From: a virus
Virus record (IMG/VR): IMGVR_UViG_3300033553_000030
Span: 1 to 29,667 of that record
Strand: one strand, 5' to 3'
Length of the DNA stretch: 29,667 nt
In this document: one piece after another, positions 1 through 6,949 of the stretch
Layout: each line of letters opens with the position of its first letter
Numbering within the stretch: the first letter of the stretch is position 1
Position numbers and translations under genes: made by a program
Notes under the pieces: model-generated
What the model was told of the DNA's origin: nothing
Seen by the model: only the letters and a program-made list of their open reading frames with translations
The model's database searches: none

Positions 1-141
1 CCTACTGTCCCCCCGACAAAAACAGCGGCTTCGTTGGCTGCGCCAACTCTTCCGCCAAATCCCTGTGTCTGGGTAGTGAGCACAGCAGTAGTGCTGGACG
101 TTCCCGCCTTTAGCGCTGCTCCTGTAACTGCGGCAGCAAAG
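1..141. repeat. Terminal direct repeat, left copy (circular overlap)
   Basis: Bases 1-141 are identical to 29527-29667. The repeat falls inside a gene and the reading frame continues across it without interruption. A 141-base exact overlap is what a de Bruijn assembler using k = 141 leaves on a circular or concatemeric molecule. It is therefore best read as an assembly overlap, not as a biological terminal repeat. The unique genome is about 29,526 bp. Confidence 0.93.
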
Positions 142-1928
142 GACACCGTAGTGTCTGCATCACCGGCAGCGGCTTCAACCGCACTCCCAGAGGAAGTCAG
201 GCTGAATGTGCTGGCAGCAGTTACTGGTCCCCCAGTTTCCTTTAGTCCGGTAGCGACTCCTGTGAAGGCCGTAGAGGCGTCCACAAGGCCAGCACGCTGT
301 CCTGCACCTGTAGTGCTAGGGCTGAAGGCTCCTGTCGCTGAGACAAGGCCGTCACGCTGTCCTGCACCCGTAATGCTTGGGCTGAACGTTCCTGTCTCTG
401 ACACAAAGCCAGACAGTCCCACAGAGCCAGTTGTGCTCTGAGTGAACGCAACGCTTGTGGTCGCTGTCCCGTTGAGAGGGATAACTGCCACACCAGTGCT
501 TGACAAGCTGAACGCAACGCTTGCGCTGGCTGTGCCATTAATGCCTGACACCAGCGTGTTGCGGGCCGTCCAAATGTCTTCAACGTTCGCGTCGGTAATT
601 ACGCCGTCCCATGCAAATCCGGGGGACACAACAATATCGCTGTGCAGGTTCCACACTGAATCCGTAATCGAGTACTGAGCCCCGACGCCAAAGGGACCTG
701 CCCCATTCCAATAGAGAGAGCCTGCTGCTCCGTCGGAATTGCTGAGGACGTTCTCAATTGTTCCGTTCTTCACAATGTCAAGCTTCGTGTTCGGACTGCC
801 AGCCCCAGTGTCGGCGTCACGACGAATCATGACCAAGAACCACTCGCCAGCAACGACAGACGATGAGGCAGTAATTGCATGACGGGTTCCGTCAAGGCGC
901 CACGAAAGCTCAAAATCTCCGGCAGCGCCAAGCTTCAGCGCAAAGCCCTCATTGGTAAGGTTAAAGGCAGACACATTCCCCAAGATTTGCCTACCGGAAG
1001 TCCACGTGTCTACCTTGACCCACATACCAAACGAGAAGTCCGTAATGCTGTTGTCAAAGAAGTACAGTGGCATGTCCGAAGAGCCATTGTCTTGGAAGCG
1101 GTCATCAACCCCATCAAGCGCATAGCTGTGGGAGATTGCAGTACCCGGAGTGTCAGCGGTACCCTTTGTTGCACCAACATTCGTGTAGCCCCAAGAGCTA
1201 GTTCCGGGCTTGGAAGTCAGCGTGTCCGGGTCAATGTCGTGAAACAGGGTTGCCGCAGGGGCCTCAATGGCTTCCTGATATGTCCCAGCAAACGGTGGCC
1301 CCTCCCCAGTGACAACTGTCGTGAACGCGACAGTCGTGGTGGCTGTACCACTTTTTACTGGGGGGGGTTCAACCCTTACGCCAGTGCTCGACAGGCTGAA
1401 CGCAACGCTTGTTGTAGCAGTACCACTGAGGGCCGGTGGGCCAGCGGTGGTATACGTCCCCTCAACCCAAATGTCGTAGACCTTGAAGAAGTTGCCGTCA
1501 GGAGACTGGAGCTTTACGTTGGTGAAGTCAACAACAATCTGGGCGTCGTCCCATACTGTCTTGGTGTTCGTGGCTGGCATTGCACCAGTGAACGTGTAGG
1601 TGGCAGCCGCCGTTCCTGAGACTACCTGTGTTGCTGGGATGGTATGCAGCGTGACCCCTGACGAATCCGTCAGGTGCAGGTTGGCAGTCCAAGTGTCGTT
1701 ACCTGTGGCAGACAGGGAAGCACGTACCTTCATGGTGAAGGTGTCCATGCTGACGAAGTCAGCAGGCGTGTCGGCTAGGGAGTAGCGCCACAGGCCGTTG
1801 AGGTTGTTACCCACGTTGGAGCGAACAAACGTAGTGTCGCTCGCGTCGTTGACGTTGCCTACGGCAGTAGTGGTTACTTCAGTGCCCGTGACATATGTAG
1901 CTGGGCGTAGGATTGGGAGCGTTGCCAT
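1..1928 (-). CDS. N-terminal 642 residues of a 1049-aa neck-fibre/tail-terminator fusion (continues at 29526)
   Basis: I read this frame triplet by triplet from the ATG at 1928 down to base 1 and found no stop. It is in phase with the frame ending at 28305, giving 3150 nt and 1049 residues in total. A GGGAGGG Shine-Dalgarno site precedes the ATG. Residues 1-165 look like a beta jelly-roll (carbohydrate-binding-like). About 166-215 holds two of the GTATTSVAF-type repeats. About 215-460 resembles a LamG/concanavalin-like lectin domain (FSFGMWVKVDTW, WFLVMIRRDADTG). From about 460 on there are tandem 21-residue Thr/Ser/Ala/Gly-rich repeats. The protein is probably a surface adhesin or fibre. The gene sits between the neck genes and the major tail protein gene, and its C-terminus is a terminator domain, so a neck or collar location is inferred. 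It is partial here only because the circle was cut inside it. Confidence 0.85.
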   Translation of the reverse strand, partial: MATLPILRPATYVTGTEVTTTAVGNVNDASDTTFVRSNVGNNLNGLWRYSLADTPADFVSMDTFTMKVRASLSATGNDTWTANLHLTDSSGVTLHTIPATQVVSGTAAATYTFTGAMPATNTKTVWDDAQIVVDFTNVKLQSPDGNFFKVYDIWVEGTYTTAGPPALSGTATTSVAFSLSSTGVRVEPPPVKSGTATTTVAFTTVVTGEGPPFAGTYQEAIEAPAATLFHDIDPDTLTSKPGTSSWGYTNVGATKGTADTPGTAISHSYALDGVDDRFQDNGSSDMPLYFFDNSITDFSFGMWVKVDTWTSGRQILGNVSAFNLTNEGFALKLGAAGDFELSWRLDGTRHAITASSSVVAGEWFLVMIRRDADTGAGSPNTKLDIVKNGTIENVLSNSDGAAGSLYWNGAGPFGVGAQYSITDSVWNLHSDIVVSPGFAWDGVITDANVEDIWTARNTLVSGINGTASASVAFSLSSTGVAVIPLNGTATTSVAFTQSTTGSVGLSGFVSETGTFSPSITGAGQRDGLVSATGAFSPSTTGAGQRAGLVDASTAFTGVATGLKETGGPVTAASTFSLTSSGSAVEAAAGDADTTVSFAAAVTGAALKAGTSSTTAVLTTQTQGFGGRVGAANEAAVFVGGTV

Positions 1929-1948
1929 TGATTAACCCTCCCGCTTGT

Positions 1949-2314
1949 TTAGCTGTTGGTCCACTGCCATTCCAGCGTGCAAGGCAGGTCACTTGTATTG
2001 TCGTGAGTGCAGTAGTGCCAGTCCATGGTTGACTGCACTTCACTCAATGGGTCAGGGTCGTCAGGCTTTAGCCATGCCGTCACCGCTTGCAGTGTTGCAA
2101 TGGTGTCGGTTGCTAGGTCTTCCCTGTCTTCAGGCCAAAAGACGTCACACTTGAAGGTTTCGCCATCTGCCCCTGAGAAGGACAATTCCTGCTCAGGGGT
2201 TCCTGCCTTCAGGTGAAAGGCCATGCCCATGCGCACAGCCATCTGGTCAGTACACCACTGTGCCATCCCCGACCCTGCACTAAAGTGCAGGGTTGCGCGG
2301 AAGCGGATAGCCAT
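1949..2314 (-). CDS. Hypothetical virion-region protein, 121 aa
   Basis: The ATG at 2314 follows the stop of the preceding gene by only a few bases, with a weak CAGGTAG ribosome site, so translation is probably coupled. The protein is soluble and acidic, with no membrane segment or signal peptide. Its N-terminus has a beta pattern (MAIRFRATLHFSAG) and the C-terminus is rich in Trp, Cys and Asp (DWHYCTHDN, CTLEWQWTNS). I do not recognise a family. Its place between two virion-type genes and the fibre/terminator gene suggests a virion protein or a fibre-assembly factor. Confidence 0.75.
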   Translation of the reverse strand: MAIRFRATLHFSAGSGMAQWCTDQMAVRMGMAFHLKAGTPEQELSFSGADGETFKCDVFWPEDREDLATDTIATLQAVTAWLKPDDPDPLSEVQSTMDWHYCTHDNTSDLPCTLEWQWTNS

Positions 2315-2316
2315 GA

Positions 2317-2661
2317 TTAGCTACCTGAAATGTCAGCGTCAGTCAACGTGTAGGTACCATCAGCACCAAACGTTTCAGAAGCGGACAGGGCACCGTAGGC
2401 CATCACGGTCGTACCAAGTCCGTCCCAGACGGCCCAGTGAGTGACAGTGGTAGCACCCGGCACGTCAAAGACGGGCTGGTTCAAGCTGTCGAGGTTGGAT
2501 GCTGAGGCAGCGTTCCACGTGATGGCCTGACGGGCATAAGTTCCCCCGGCCACTTCGTTTGAGCCTGTGGCAGTAGGGTCAGCGGTGTGCAGGGATGCAT
2601 TACCGATTTCTACTCCCAGTGCGTCGAGCATAAGGTTAATTCCTGGGGCTGTAACTGGCAT
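2317..2661 (-). CDS. Small minor tail/fibre-type protein, 114 aa
   Basis: The start at 2661 has a clear AAGGAG site. The sequence has the layout of a small phage protein family usually annotated as tail or minor tail: an N-terminal helix, SLHTADPTATGSNEV, YARQAITW, PVFDVPGATTVTHWAVWDG and a C-terminal ETFGADGTYTLTDADI. These are beta-rich, probably trimeric knob-like proteins of unknown role. It is odd to find one between neck genes and the tail terminator, because such genes usually lie after the tape measure. A neck or decoration role is inferred. Confidence 0.72.
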   Translation of the reverse strand: MPVTAPGINLMLDALGVEIGNASLHTADPTATGSNEVAGGTYARQAITWNAASASNLDSLNQPVFDVPGATTVTHWAVWDGLGTTVMAYGALSASETFGADGTYTLTDADISGS

Positions 2662-2923
2662 GGTCTATTCTCCTTGGCCGTAAGGCCTGTGTTTGTTCAT
2701 TGCTATGTGGGGGTATCTGTCCCCCCGGTAAAAGTTGGGTAGTGCTAGGGCATTAGCTTCCTCAGTAAGGCTCCTGTGTGCCCGTCTAAGCAGCGCTAAT
2801 TAATTACTGGTACGTGCGTATACCCCGCTCAGTGGATTTGTCACAGGAGCACTGAGAGCGTTGTAGCTGGTGGGGGTGGCGTAGCCACCCCTGCGTGGTG
2901 CTTCGCACCACGCCCATGTTTGC
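2662..2923 (-). other. Intergenic region with paired GC hairpins and one G-tract motif
   Basis: These 262 bases contain no credible gene. Immediately after the upstream stop, two hairpins stand side by side on the minus strand: GCGTGGTGC-GAA-GCACCACGC and GGGGTGGC-TAC-GCCACCCC (about 2873-2912). Further on, 2709-2726 forms GGGGG/CCCCC around a 7-nt loop, and its C-tract is part of the genome-wide motif (2721-2733). None of the hairpins is followed by a U-run on the minus strand, so they look like mRNA-stabilising or processing structures rather than standard terminators. Confidence 0.6.
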
Positions 2924-3355
2924 CTACACGACTCCGTGGGAAATGACCCCGCTAGTGGACCAGACCACGGTAAAGTCTCCGTCGTTTGTTTCTTTGTCCA
3001 CGCTGAAGTCCAAGTAGCCAATGAGATTGCTCGTGGCCGGTGTCCCTGTGTCCTTGTAGACAACTGCGTAGCGAGCGGCAAGGGTGGTATTGACCCACAC
3101 AATGTCGTCCGCGTCCAGCTTGAGGGTGTTGGTTGCTGCTGTATAGCTGACGCTCTTGTTTGCCAGCGCCCGTCCACCAGCCGTGTAGCCAGTGCCAGAC
3201 GCTTCATTCACTATTACTTCACTGAAGTAGGCGTCATTGTCTTGGTCCGGTGTATAGGCATTGTCTACCAGTGCTACTCGGATTGTGTCGTTGAGGTAAT
3301 CTATTCCCCCCGACCAAAGTTGCTGTACTACGCTGCCATACATTGAGCCAGCCAT
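2924..3355 (-). CDS. Conserved phage virion protein of unknown function, 143 aa
   Basis: The ATG at 3355 is preceded by AAGGAG. The order of elements matches a widespread small phage protein: MAGSMYGSVVQQLWSGG, an IRVALVDNAYTPDQ stretch, YFSEVIVNE, GTGYTAGGRALANKSVSYT, LKLDADDIVW, ARYAVVYKDTG, LIGYLDF and a beta-strand C-terminus. I know this pattern from phage structural regions, but its exact role is not established. An N-terminal helix followed by beta domains suggests an oligomeric surface protein. An internal G-tract motif lies at 3306-3318 within the codons for WSGG. Confidence 0.75.
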   Translation of the reverse strand: MAGSMYGSVVQQLWSGGIDYLNDTIRVALVDNAYTPDQDNDAYFSEVIVNEASGTGYTAGGRALANKSVSYTAATNTLKLDADDIVWVNTTLAARYAVVYKDTGTPATSNLIGYLDFSVDKETNDGDFTVVWSTSGVISHGVV

Positions 3356-3396
3356 GTCCTACTCCTTGTGGTTCGTTTGTTGTTTTTGCTGGGGGG

Positions 3397-3711
3397 TCAG
3401 GTATTCTTTGTCCGCTTGACTACGCGGGCCATACCCCTACGCAATGGTGCGTATGCTGGGTTGTTGACACTGCCGAACTCGACAAGGTGCCAGAAGTGGT
3501 CGTTGCTGCCCACGCGGGCCTTCCAGCCTTCACTGGTCAGTTCCACTCCCACCACGATGGAGCGCCTGTAGTGGCCTGTGCGACGTGGAGCAACTGCCTG
3601 CACTGAACGTTCCACTGCACGGCTTACGTTGCCCATGTACGCCTTGGCGGAAGCGCTCTTGGCTACTTCTGTCTCTGCTGCCTTGTTGTAGGTGAACTTC
3701 TTCTTCGCCAT
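3397..3711 (-). CDS. HK97 gp10-like neck/tail completion protein, 104 aa
   Basis: This small basic protein has the usual HK97-gp10 signature: a Lys-rich N-terminal helix followed by PRRTGHYRRSI and a beta-rich core ending in a basic tail. Such proteins sit at the head-tail joining region. The only ribosome site before the ATG is the G6 tract of the TTTATCGGGGGGAA motif, 5-6 nt upstream, so the motif itself appears to act as the Shine-Dalgarno. The stop codon is followed directly by an inverse motif copy (3386-3397). Confidence 0.8.
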   Translation of the reverse strand: MAKKKFTYNKAAETEVAKSASAKAYMGNVSRAVERSVQAVAPRRTGHYRRSIVVGVELTSEGWKARVGSNDHFWHLVEFGSVNNPAYAPLRRGMARVVKRTKNT

Positions 3712-3741
3712 TTGTTCCCCCCGATAAATTTGTGCTGTTGC

Positions 3742-4074
3742 TTAGCTGATGAACGTGAGCCTTACCTCTACGTGATGCGGTCCACGATACGTGCGCTTCA
3801 CGTCAGGCCTGCCTACCACCTTGTAGCGGGCACCCTCAACCTCAATTTCGTCACGGCCTGTGACTACTGCGGCTGGGTCTGTGAGCACCAATAGCCAGTC
3901 TGACACCTGCGTGTCCTGACCAATGGTTACTTCAGTGGCAGTTGTTTGTTCCAGCCAACCCAAATACATTCCTGTGGGAGTGGCAGTAACTCCACTTACC
4001 TTGTTGCCGTACTCGTCAGTGGTTATTTCGTGCGAGTAAATGTCTGCCTCTTGTAGAGCGAATCCCCTGAGCAT
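3742..4074 (-). CDS. Head-tail stopper/head closure protein, 110 aa
   Basis: I chose the ATG at 4074 because TAAGGAGG lies just upstream. The longer frame to 4119 would overlap the previous gene and has no such site. The fold pattern is that of small head-closure proteins, beta-barrel rich (GMYLGWLEQ, DWLLVLTDPAAVVTGRDEIEVEGARYKVVGRPD). Order and length fit a stopper between the connector (4085-4510) and the gp10-like protein. Confidence 0.78.
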   Translation of the reverse strand: MLRGFALQEADIYSHEITTDEYGNKVSGVTATPTGMYLGWLEQTTATEVTIGQDTQVSDWLLVLTDPAAVVTGRDEIEVEGARYKVVGRPDVKRTYRGPHHVEVRLTFIS

Positions 4075-4084
4075 GTCAGCCTCC

Positions 4085-4510
4085 TTAGACCCAGCGGTCG
4101 TCGTACCAGTATGAGCCAATGTCGTAGGTCAGCCCTCTGCTCGTTGTGAACAGCGTGGACAGCCCGGAGTTGCCGCTTGCGATTGGCATGACTACTGAGA
4201 GCAAGTCCTTCAGCCCTGAGTCAAGGGTGAGCGCAGCTTCTACAGTGCTGAAGCCGTCCACCCGATACGAGTATTCACCAATTGCTTCCTGCTTTGAGGT
4301 GCCTAGACTTTCCCCCACGGAAATAATCCTGTGGGCCATGACTAGGTTGGCTACTCGTACGCCATTTGGTGCGGTGGCAGGAATTGTTCCATCACCAGCA
4401 CTGACATATGCGTCAATTACTGTGCTGGCCAAAGCCAGTGCTCCGTCAGCACGTACAGTGCTAATGTCAGGCACAAGGATTTGCAGGTCTGCTGCGGTTG
4501 CATAGGCCAT
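4085..4510 (-). CDS. Head-tail connector (gp6-like adaptor), 141 aa
   Basis: This is the first gene after the major capsid protein. It starts with MAYATAADLQILVPD, typical of connector proteins that open with an ATxxDL helix, and is mostly alpha-helical with a Trp/Tyr-rich C-terminus (SYWYDDRWV). An AGGAGA ribosome site precedes the ATG. It would bind the portal and extend the channel. Its stop lies 10 bases before the downstream stopper start, suggesting coupled translation. Confidence 0.78.
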   Translation of the reverse strand: MAYATAADLQILVPDISTVRADGALALASTVIDAYVSAGDGTIPATAPNGVRVANLVMAHRIISVGESLGTSKQEAIGEYSYRVDGFSTVEAALTLDSGLKDLLSVVMPIASGNSGLSTLFTTSRGLTYDIGSYWYDDRWV

Positions 4511-4537
4511 GAATGTTCTCCTGCGAGTGTGCGGGTA

Positions 4538-4564
4538 GGGGGGAGTGCGGTAGGCACTCCCCCC
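4538..4564 (-). other. Perfect 11-bp hairpin between capsid and connector genes
   Basis: GGGGGGAGTGC (4538-4548) pairs with GCACTCCCCCC (4554-4564) around a 5-nt loop. It sits between the capsid stop (4593) and the connector start (4510). No U-run follows on the minus strand. A partial terminator, or a structure that stabilises the abundant capsid mRNA, is likely. Confidence 0.65.
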
Positions 4565-4592
4565 GCCCCTAGTTAGTTATGTTGTTGCTGGA

Positions 4593-5456
4593 TTACGCAG
4601 CGTTAGTCACTTCAACGCTGGCGAACGGAACGCTCCCGTCAACAGTGCTGGCAACGGCCACGCCGACACGCATGTACGCCTTGTAGAGCGTCACGTTGTC
4701 TTCGAACGCGGAGTAGGTAACTACGCCAGCGCCGTCAGTCAGCACGCCAGAGTCAGACTTGACAATGCGGATATCGTTGCGGATACCCAAGAGCAGGTGA
4801 CTGAAGTCACCAACAATGCCGTCTGCAACCGGGTCAGCGGCCCAGTTGGCCACCTTGGTCACGTCAACACCGAATGCTTCTGAAGGGTCAACCATCGCGC
4901 CATCAATTGAGGCGTAACGACGGAGAGCACCAGTCAGGCGAGCACCAGCAAGAACGTCAGTTGGGAAGACACCTGCGGCTTCAACCTGCGCAAAGGCGTC
5001 TGACATGGCTTCGGCAATGTTGCCAGCAGCAGCAGGCTGCAACGGAGTTCCCGCGCGGGCCAGCAAGCTTGCACCAAACGATGCAGGGGCACCAGTTCCG
5101 AAGAGCACGGCAGCGTCAATGGCACGGACAATCGCCGTAACCAGAGCGTCTTCAATTTCGCCGTCAATGTCGAAGTCACTGTCTTCAACGAACAGGTGAG
5201 GAACGGGCACGACTAGTGCAACTTCCTCGGGAACCAGAAGCTCACGGTCCCATTCCAGCGTGGCGGTAGGCTTACGTCCACCGACACCTGCTACGAATGA
5301 AGCAGTAGGCTGCACTGAACGAACAGGCAGCGAAGTCTGGCCAGCAGCCATACGACGGACGTTTGCCGCGCGCATAACCGCAGAGTCCTCACGGACCCGA
5401 TTGATTACTGTGTCTGCCACGTTTGTAGGCAGAAGATTTGAGTATGTAGTGGGCAT
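4593..5456 (-). CDS. Major capsid protein (HK97 fold), 287 aa
   Basis: The ATG at 5456 has a textbook AAGGAGG site. The N-terminus (MPTTYSNLLPTNVADTVINRVREDSAVMRAANVRRM) and the following SLPVRSVQPTASFVAG and LEWDRELLVPEEVALVVPVP stretches are typical of HK97-fold capsid proteins of this size class (N-arm, spine helix and E-loop). The C-terminus carries the usual P-domain beta strands (GVVTYSAFEDNVTLYKAYMRVGVAV). It follows the scaffold gene and precedes the connector. No maturation protease gene is visible. Confidence 0.9.
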   Translation of the reverse strand: MPTTYSNLLPTNVADTVINRVREDSAVMRAANVRRMAAGQTSLPVRSVQPTASFVAGVGGRKPTATLEWDRELLVPEEVALVVPVPHLFVEDSDFDIDGEIEDALVTAIVRAIDAAVLFGTGAPASFGASLLARAGTPLQPAAAGNIAEAMSDAFAQVEAAGVFPTDVLAGARLTGALRRYASIDGAMVDPSEAFGVDVTKVANWAADPVADGIVGDFSHLLLGIRNDIRIVKSDSGVLTDGAGVVTYSAFEDNVTLYKAYMRVGVAVASTVDGSVPFASVEVTNAA

Positions 5457-5479
5457 GATTGCCTCCTTAATGTGTCCCG

Positions 5480-5557
5480 TTAGTTCACGGGTTCCCCTTT
5501 CTTCGGGGTTTTGTCTGTGAGTAGGGCCACGTCAAGCGGCTCAGTCTTGTTGCTCAT
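5480..5557 (-). CDS. Possible 25-aa small protein before the capsid gene
   Basis: An ATG at 5557 opens a 25-residue frame (MSNKTEPLDVALLTDKTPKK..., ending TAA). It fills most of the scaffold-capsid gap. The ribosome site is weak (GGTGG). Its coding bases also form the CCCCGAAGAAAGGGG and CCCGTGAACTAACGGG hairpins, so the conserved feature may be RNA structure rather than a peptide. Confidence 0.25.
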   Translation of the reverse strand: MSNKTEPLDVALLTDKTPKKGEPVN

Positions 5558-5626
5558 GCATGTGCCACCGGGGCACTCTGCGTGCTTGTTTCTTGATTGC
5601 TTGGGCTAGGCGATTTGCTAACTGCG

Positions 5627-6208
5627 TCAGCCGATTTCCCTTGCCCATGAACTCTTGTTGCCTGTGTCAGCCTGCGCACCACGAGGTGTGGGCGTAATCG
5701 TTGACTTGGCAAGGTCAGGGCGGGACTCTACGAGCCCCTTAATGTTGTTACTGATGGCCACAGGGTCGTCAGCGTCCACGTCGTCCCAGTCCAGCAACTT
5801 GAGTGCGTCACTGGGGTGCTTCAACGCAGCGGCAGCGGCAGCTTCAACGCGGGCCTTAAGCAAATCCTGCTTGACCTTGACGCTTGTTGCCTCGTTGTCT
5901 GCCAAAGCTTGTGCTCGGGCATCCTCTGCTTCCTTTACCTTGGTGTTCAGCTGCTCAACCGACTGCTCAACTTCTCTAAGCTGAGTGCGGTACTTGGCTG
6001 CATCGCCTCTGTTGGCCTGCAAGGACTTAATCAGCCCCTTGGCTTCATCAGGCAGTTGTGCCCAGATTTCGTCAGGCAGCTTGCCTGCTTCAGGTTCTGC
6101 TTCTTGCTCTGTCTGCTCTTGGTCGGTGCCTGCGGCACCGTCTTTTGCTTGTTCGTTGGTCTGTTCCTGTTCAGCGACACTCCCGGTGTCTGCGTCTGTG
6201 GTTGACAT
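5627..6208 (-). CDS. Scaffold (capsid assembly) protein, 193 aa
   Basis: I use the ATG at 6208 (MSTTDADTGSVAEQEQT) because AAGGAG lies 6 nt upstream. The longer frame only reads through the intergenic motif. Composition is typical of scaffolds: an acidic Glu/Gln-rich N-terminus, a central coiled coil (about residues 60-110, YRTQLREVEQSVEQLNTKVKEAE broken across heptads) and a short basic C-terminal segment ending SSWAREIG that may bind the capsid. It lies directly before the capsid gene. The G-tract motif is at 6226-6238, between the MuF-like stop and this start. Confidence 0.85.
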   Translation of the reverse strand: MSTTDADTGSVAEQEQTNEQAKDGAAGTDQEQTEQEAEPEAGKLPDEIWAQLPDEAKGLIKSLQANRGDAAKYRTQLREVEQSVEQLNTKVKEAEDARAQALADNEATSVKVKQDLLKARVEAAAAAALKHPSDALKLLDWDDVDADDPVAISNNIKGLVESRPDLAKSTITPTPRGAQADTGNKSSWAREIG

Positions 6209-6266
6209 GAATAGCTCCTTATGTTCCCCCCGAATAAATTTGGCTGCGTCTAGCAACTCTGGGGGG

Positions 6267-6794
6267 TTACTTGTTGATGTAGCCCCAGCCACAGCGGCAT
6301 GAGGCATGAACACTTACTTCGTTGATGTTGTTGTACACACGTGTGGCGATTGTCCTACAGAAGTCACACGCGGACGGATTTGGTGTCCGTACCTTTGCAA
6401 GGTCTGGTCTGGACGCATCAAGCGTTTCACCAGCTATCCACTGCAAGTCACGGCTGTGCTGACCGCCAAGCCAGCTACCAAGTCCCTGTGCGTCTTCACG
6501 GGTGTGTGTGGCCATAATGTTCAGCCCCGCGCGAAAACGGTCCAAGTCAATTCCTGTCTGAGCAATCGACCCTGTTTCTGCCTGTGCATAACCTCTTGTG
6601 AGGCTTACTGTGGCATCCCCAATTGTTTCCAGTGCGGGAACGCCTACCGTGTACCAATAGTCCAGCGGGTCAACGGTTGTGAAGGCTTGGTTCCATCGCT
6701 TTGGCACCATGTACTCAGTGCGGGCAATCAGATTGCGCAAGCGCCTGCTGTATACCTGCTGTACTCGTGTGCTTTGCTCTTCGATAACGGCCAC
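6267..6794 (-). CDS. MuF-like head morphogenesis protein, 175 aa
   Basis: It is placed between portal and scaffold, as MuF proteins are. The C-terminus has the zinc-type pattern common in MuF domains: ACDFCRT, then RVYNN, then HASCRCGWGYI (CxxC ... CxC). I prefer the GTG at 6794 because AGGAGG lies exactly 6 nt upstream (6801-6806). The longer frame to 6887 starts with an unsupported GTG. That choice leaves a 155-base gap after the portal gene with a GGGTAG/CTACCC hairpin at 6827-6843. The protein is shorter than many MuF proteins and has no fused toxin domain. Confidence 0.75.
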   Translation of the reverse strand: MAVIEEQSTRVQQVYSRRLRNLIARTEYMVPKRWNQAFTTVDPLDYWYTVGVPALETIGDATVSLTRGYAQAETGSIAQTGIDLDRFRAGLNIMATHTREDAQGLGSWLGGQHSRDLQWIAGETLDASRPDLAKVRTPNPSACDFCRTIATRVYNNINEVSVHASCRCGWGYINK

Positions 6795-6949
6795 GTGAGC
6801 CCTCCTAATCAATTCGTGCAGGCTGGGGGTAGTCTGGCTACCCGCTGTATTTACACTCCCCGGAGAAGCGACTGTGTGCCCTCCCACGGGGGTGTGGGGA
6901 ATTGACCACTGGGCAACGCCTGCTCATTGCTCAGCGGTCAAACTGTGTG

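Noticed and set aside
879-1619. 246-aa open frame on the plus strand
   Set aside because: It lies wholly within the minus-strand fibre frame, has odd composition (many Arg, Cys, Ser), no ribosome site and no recognisable domain. It is open only because of the codon pattern of the opposite gene.
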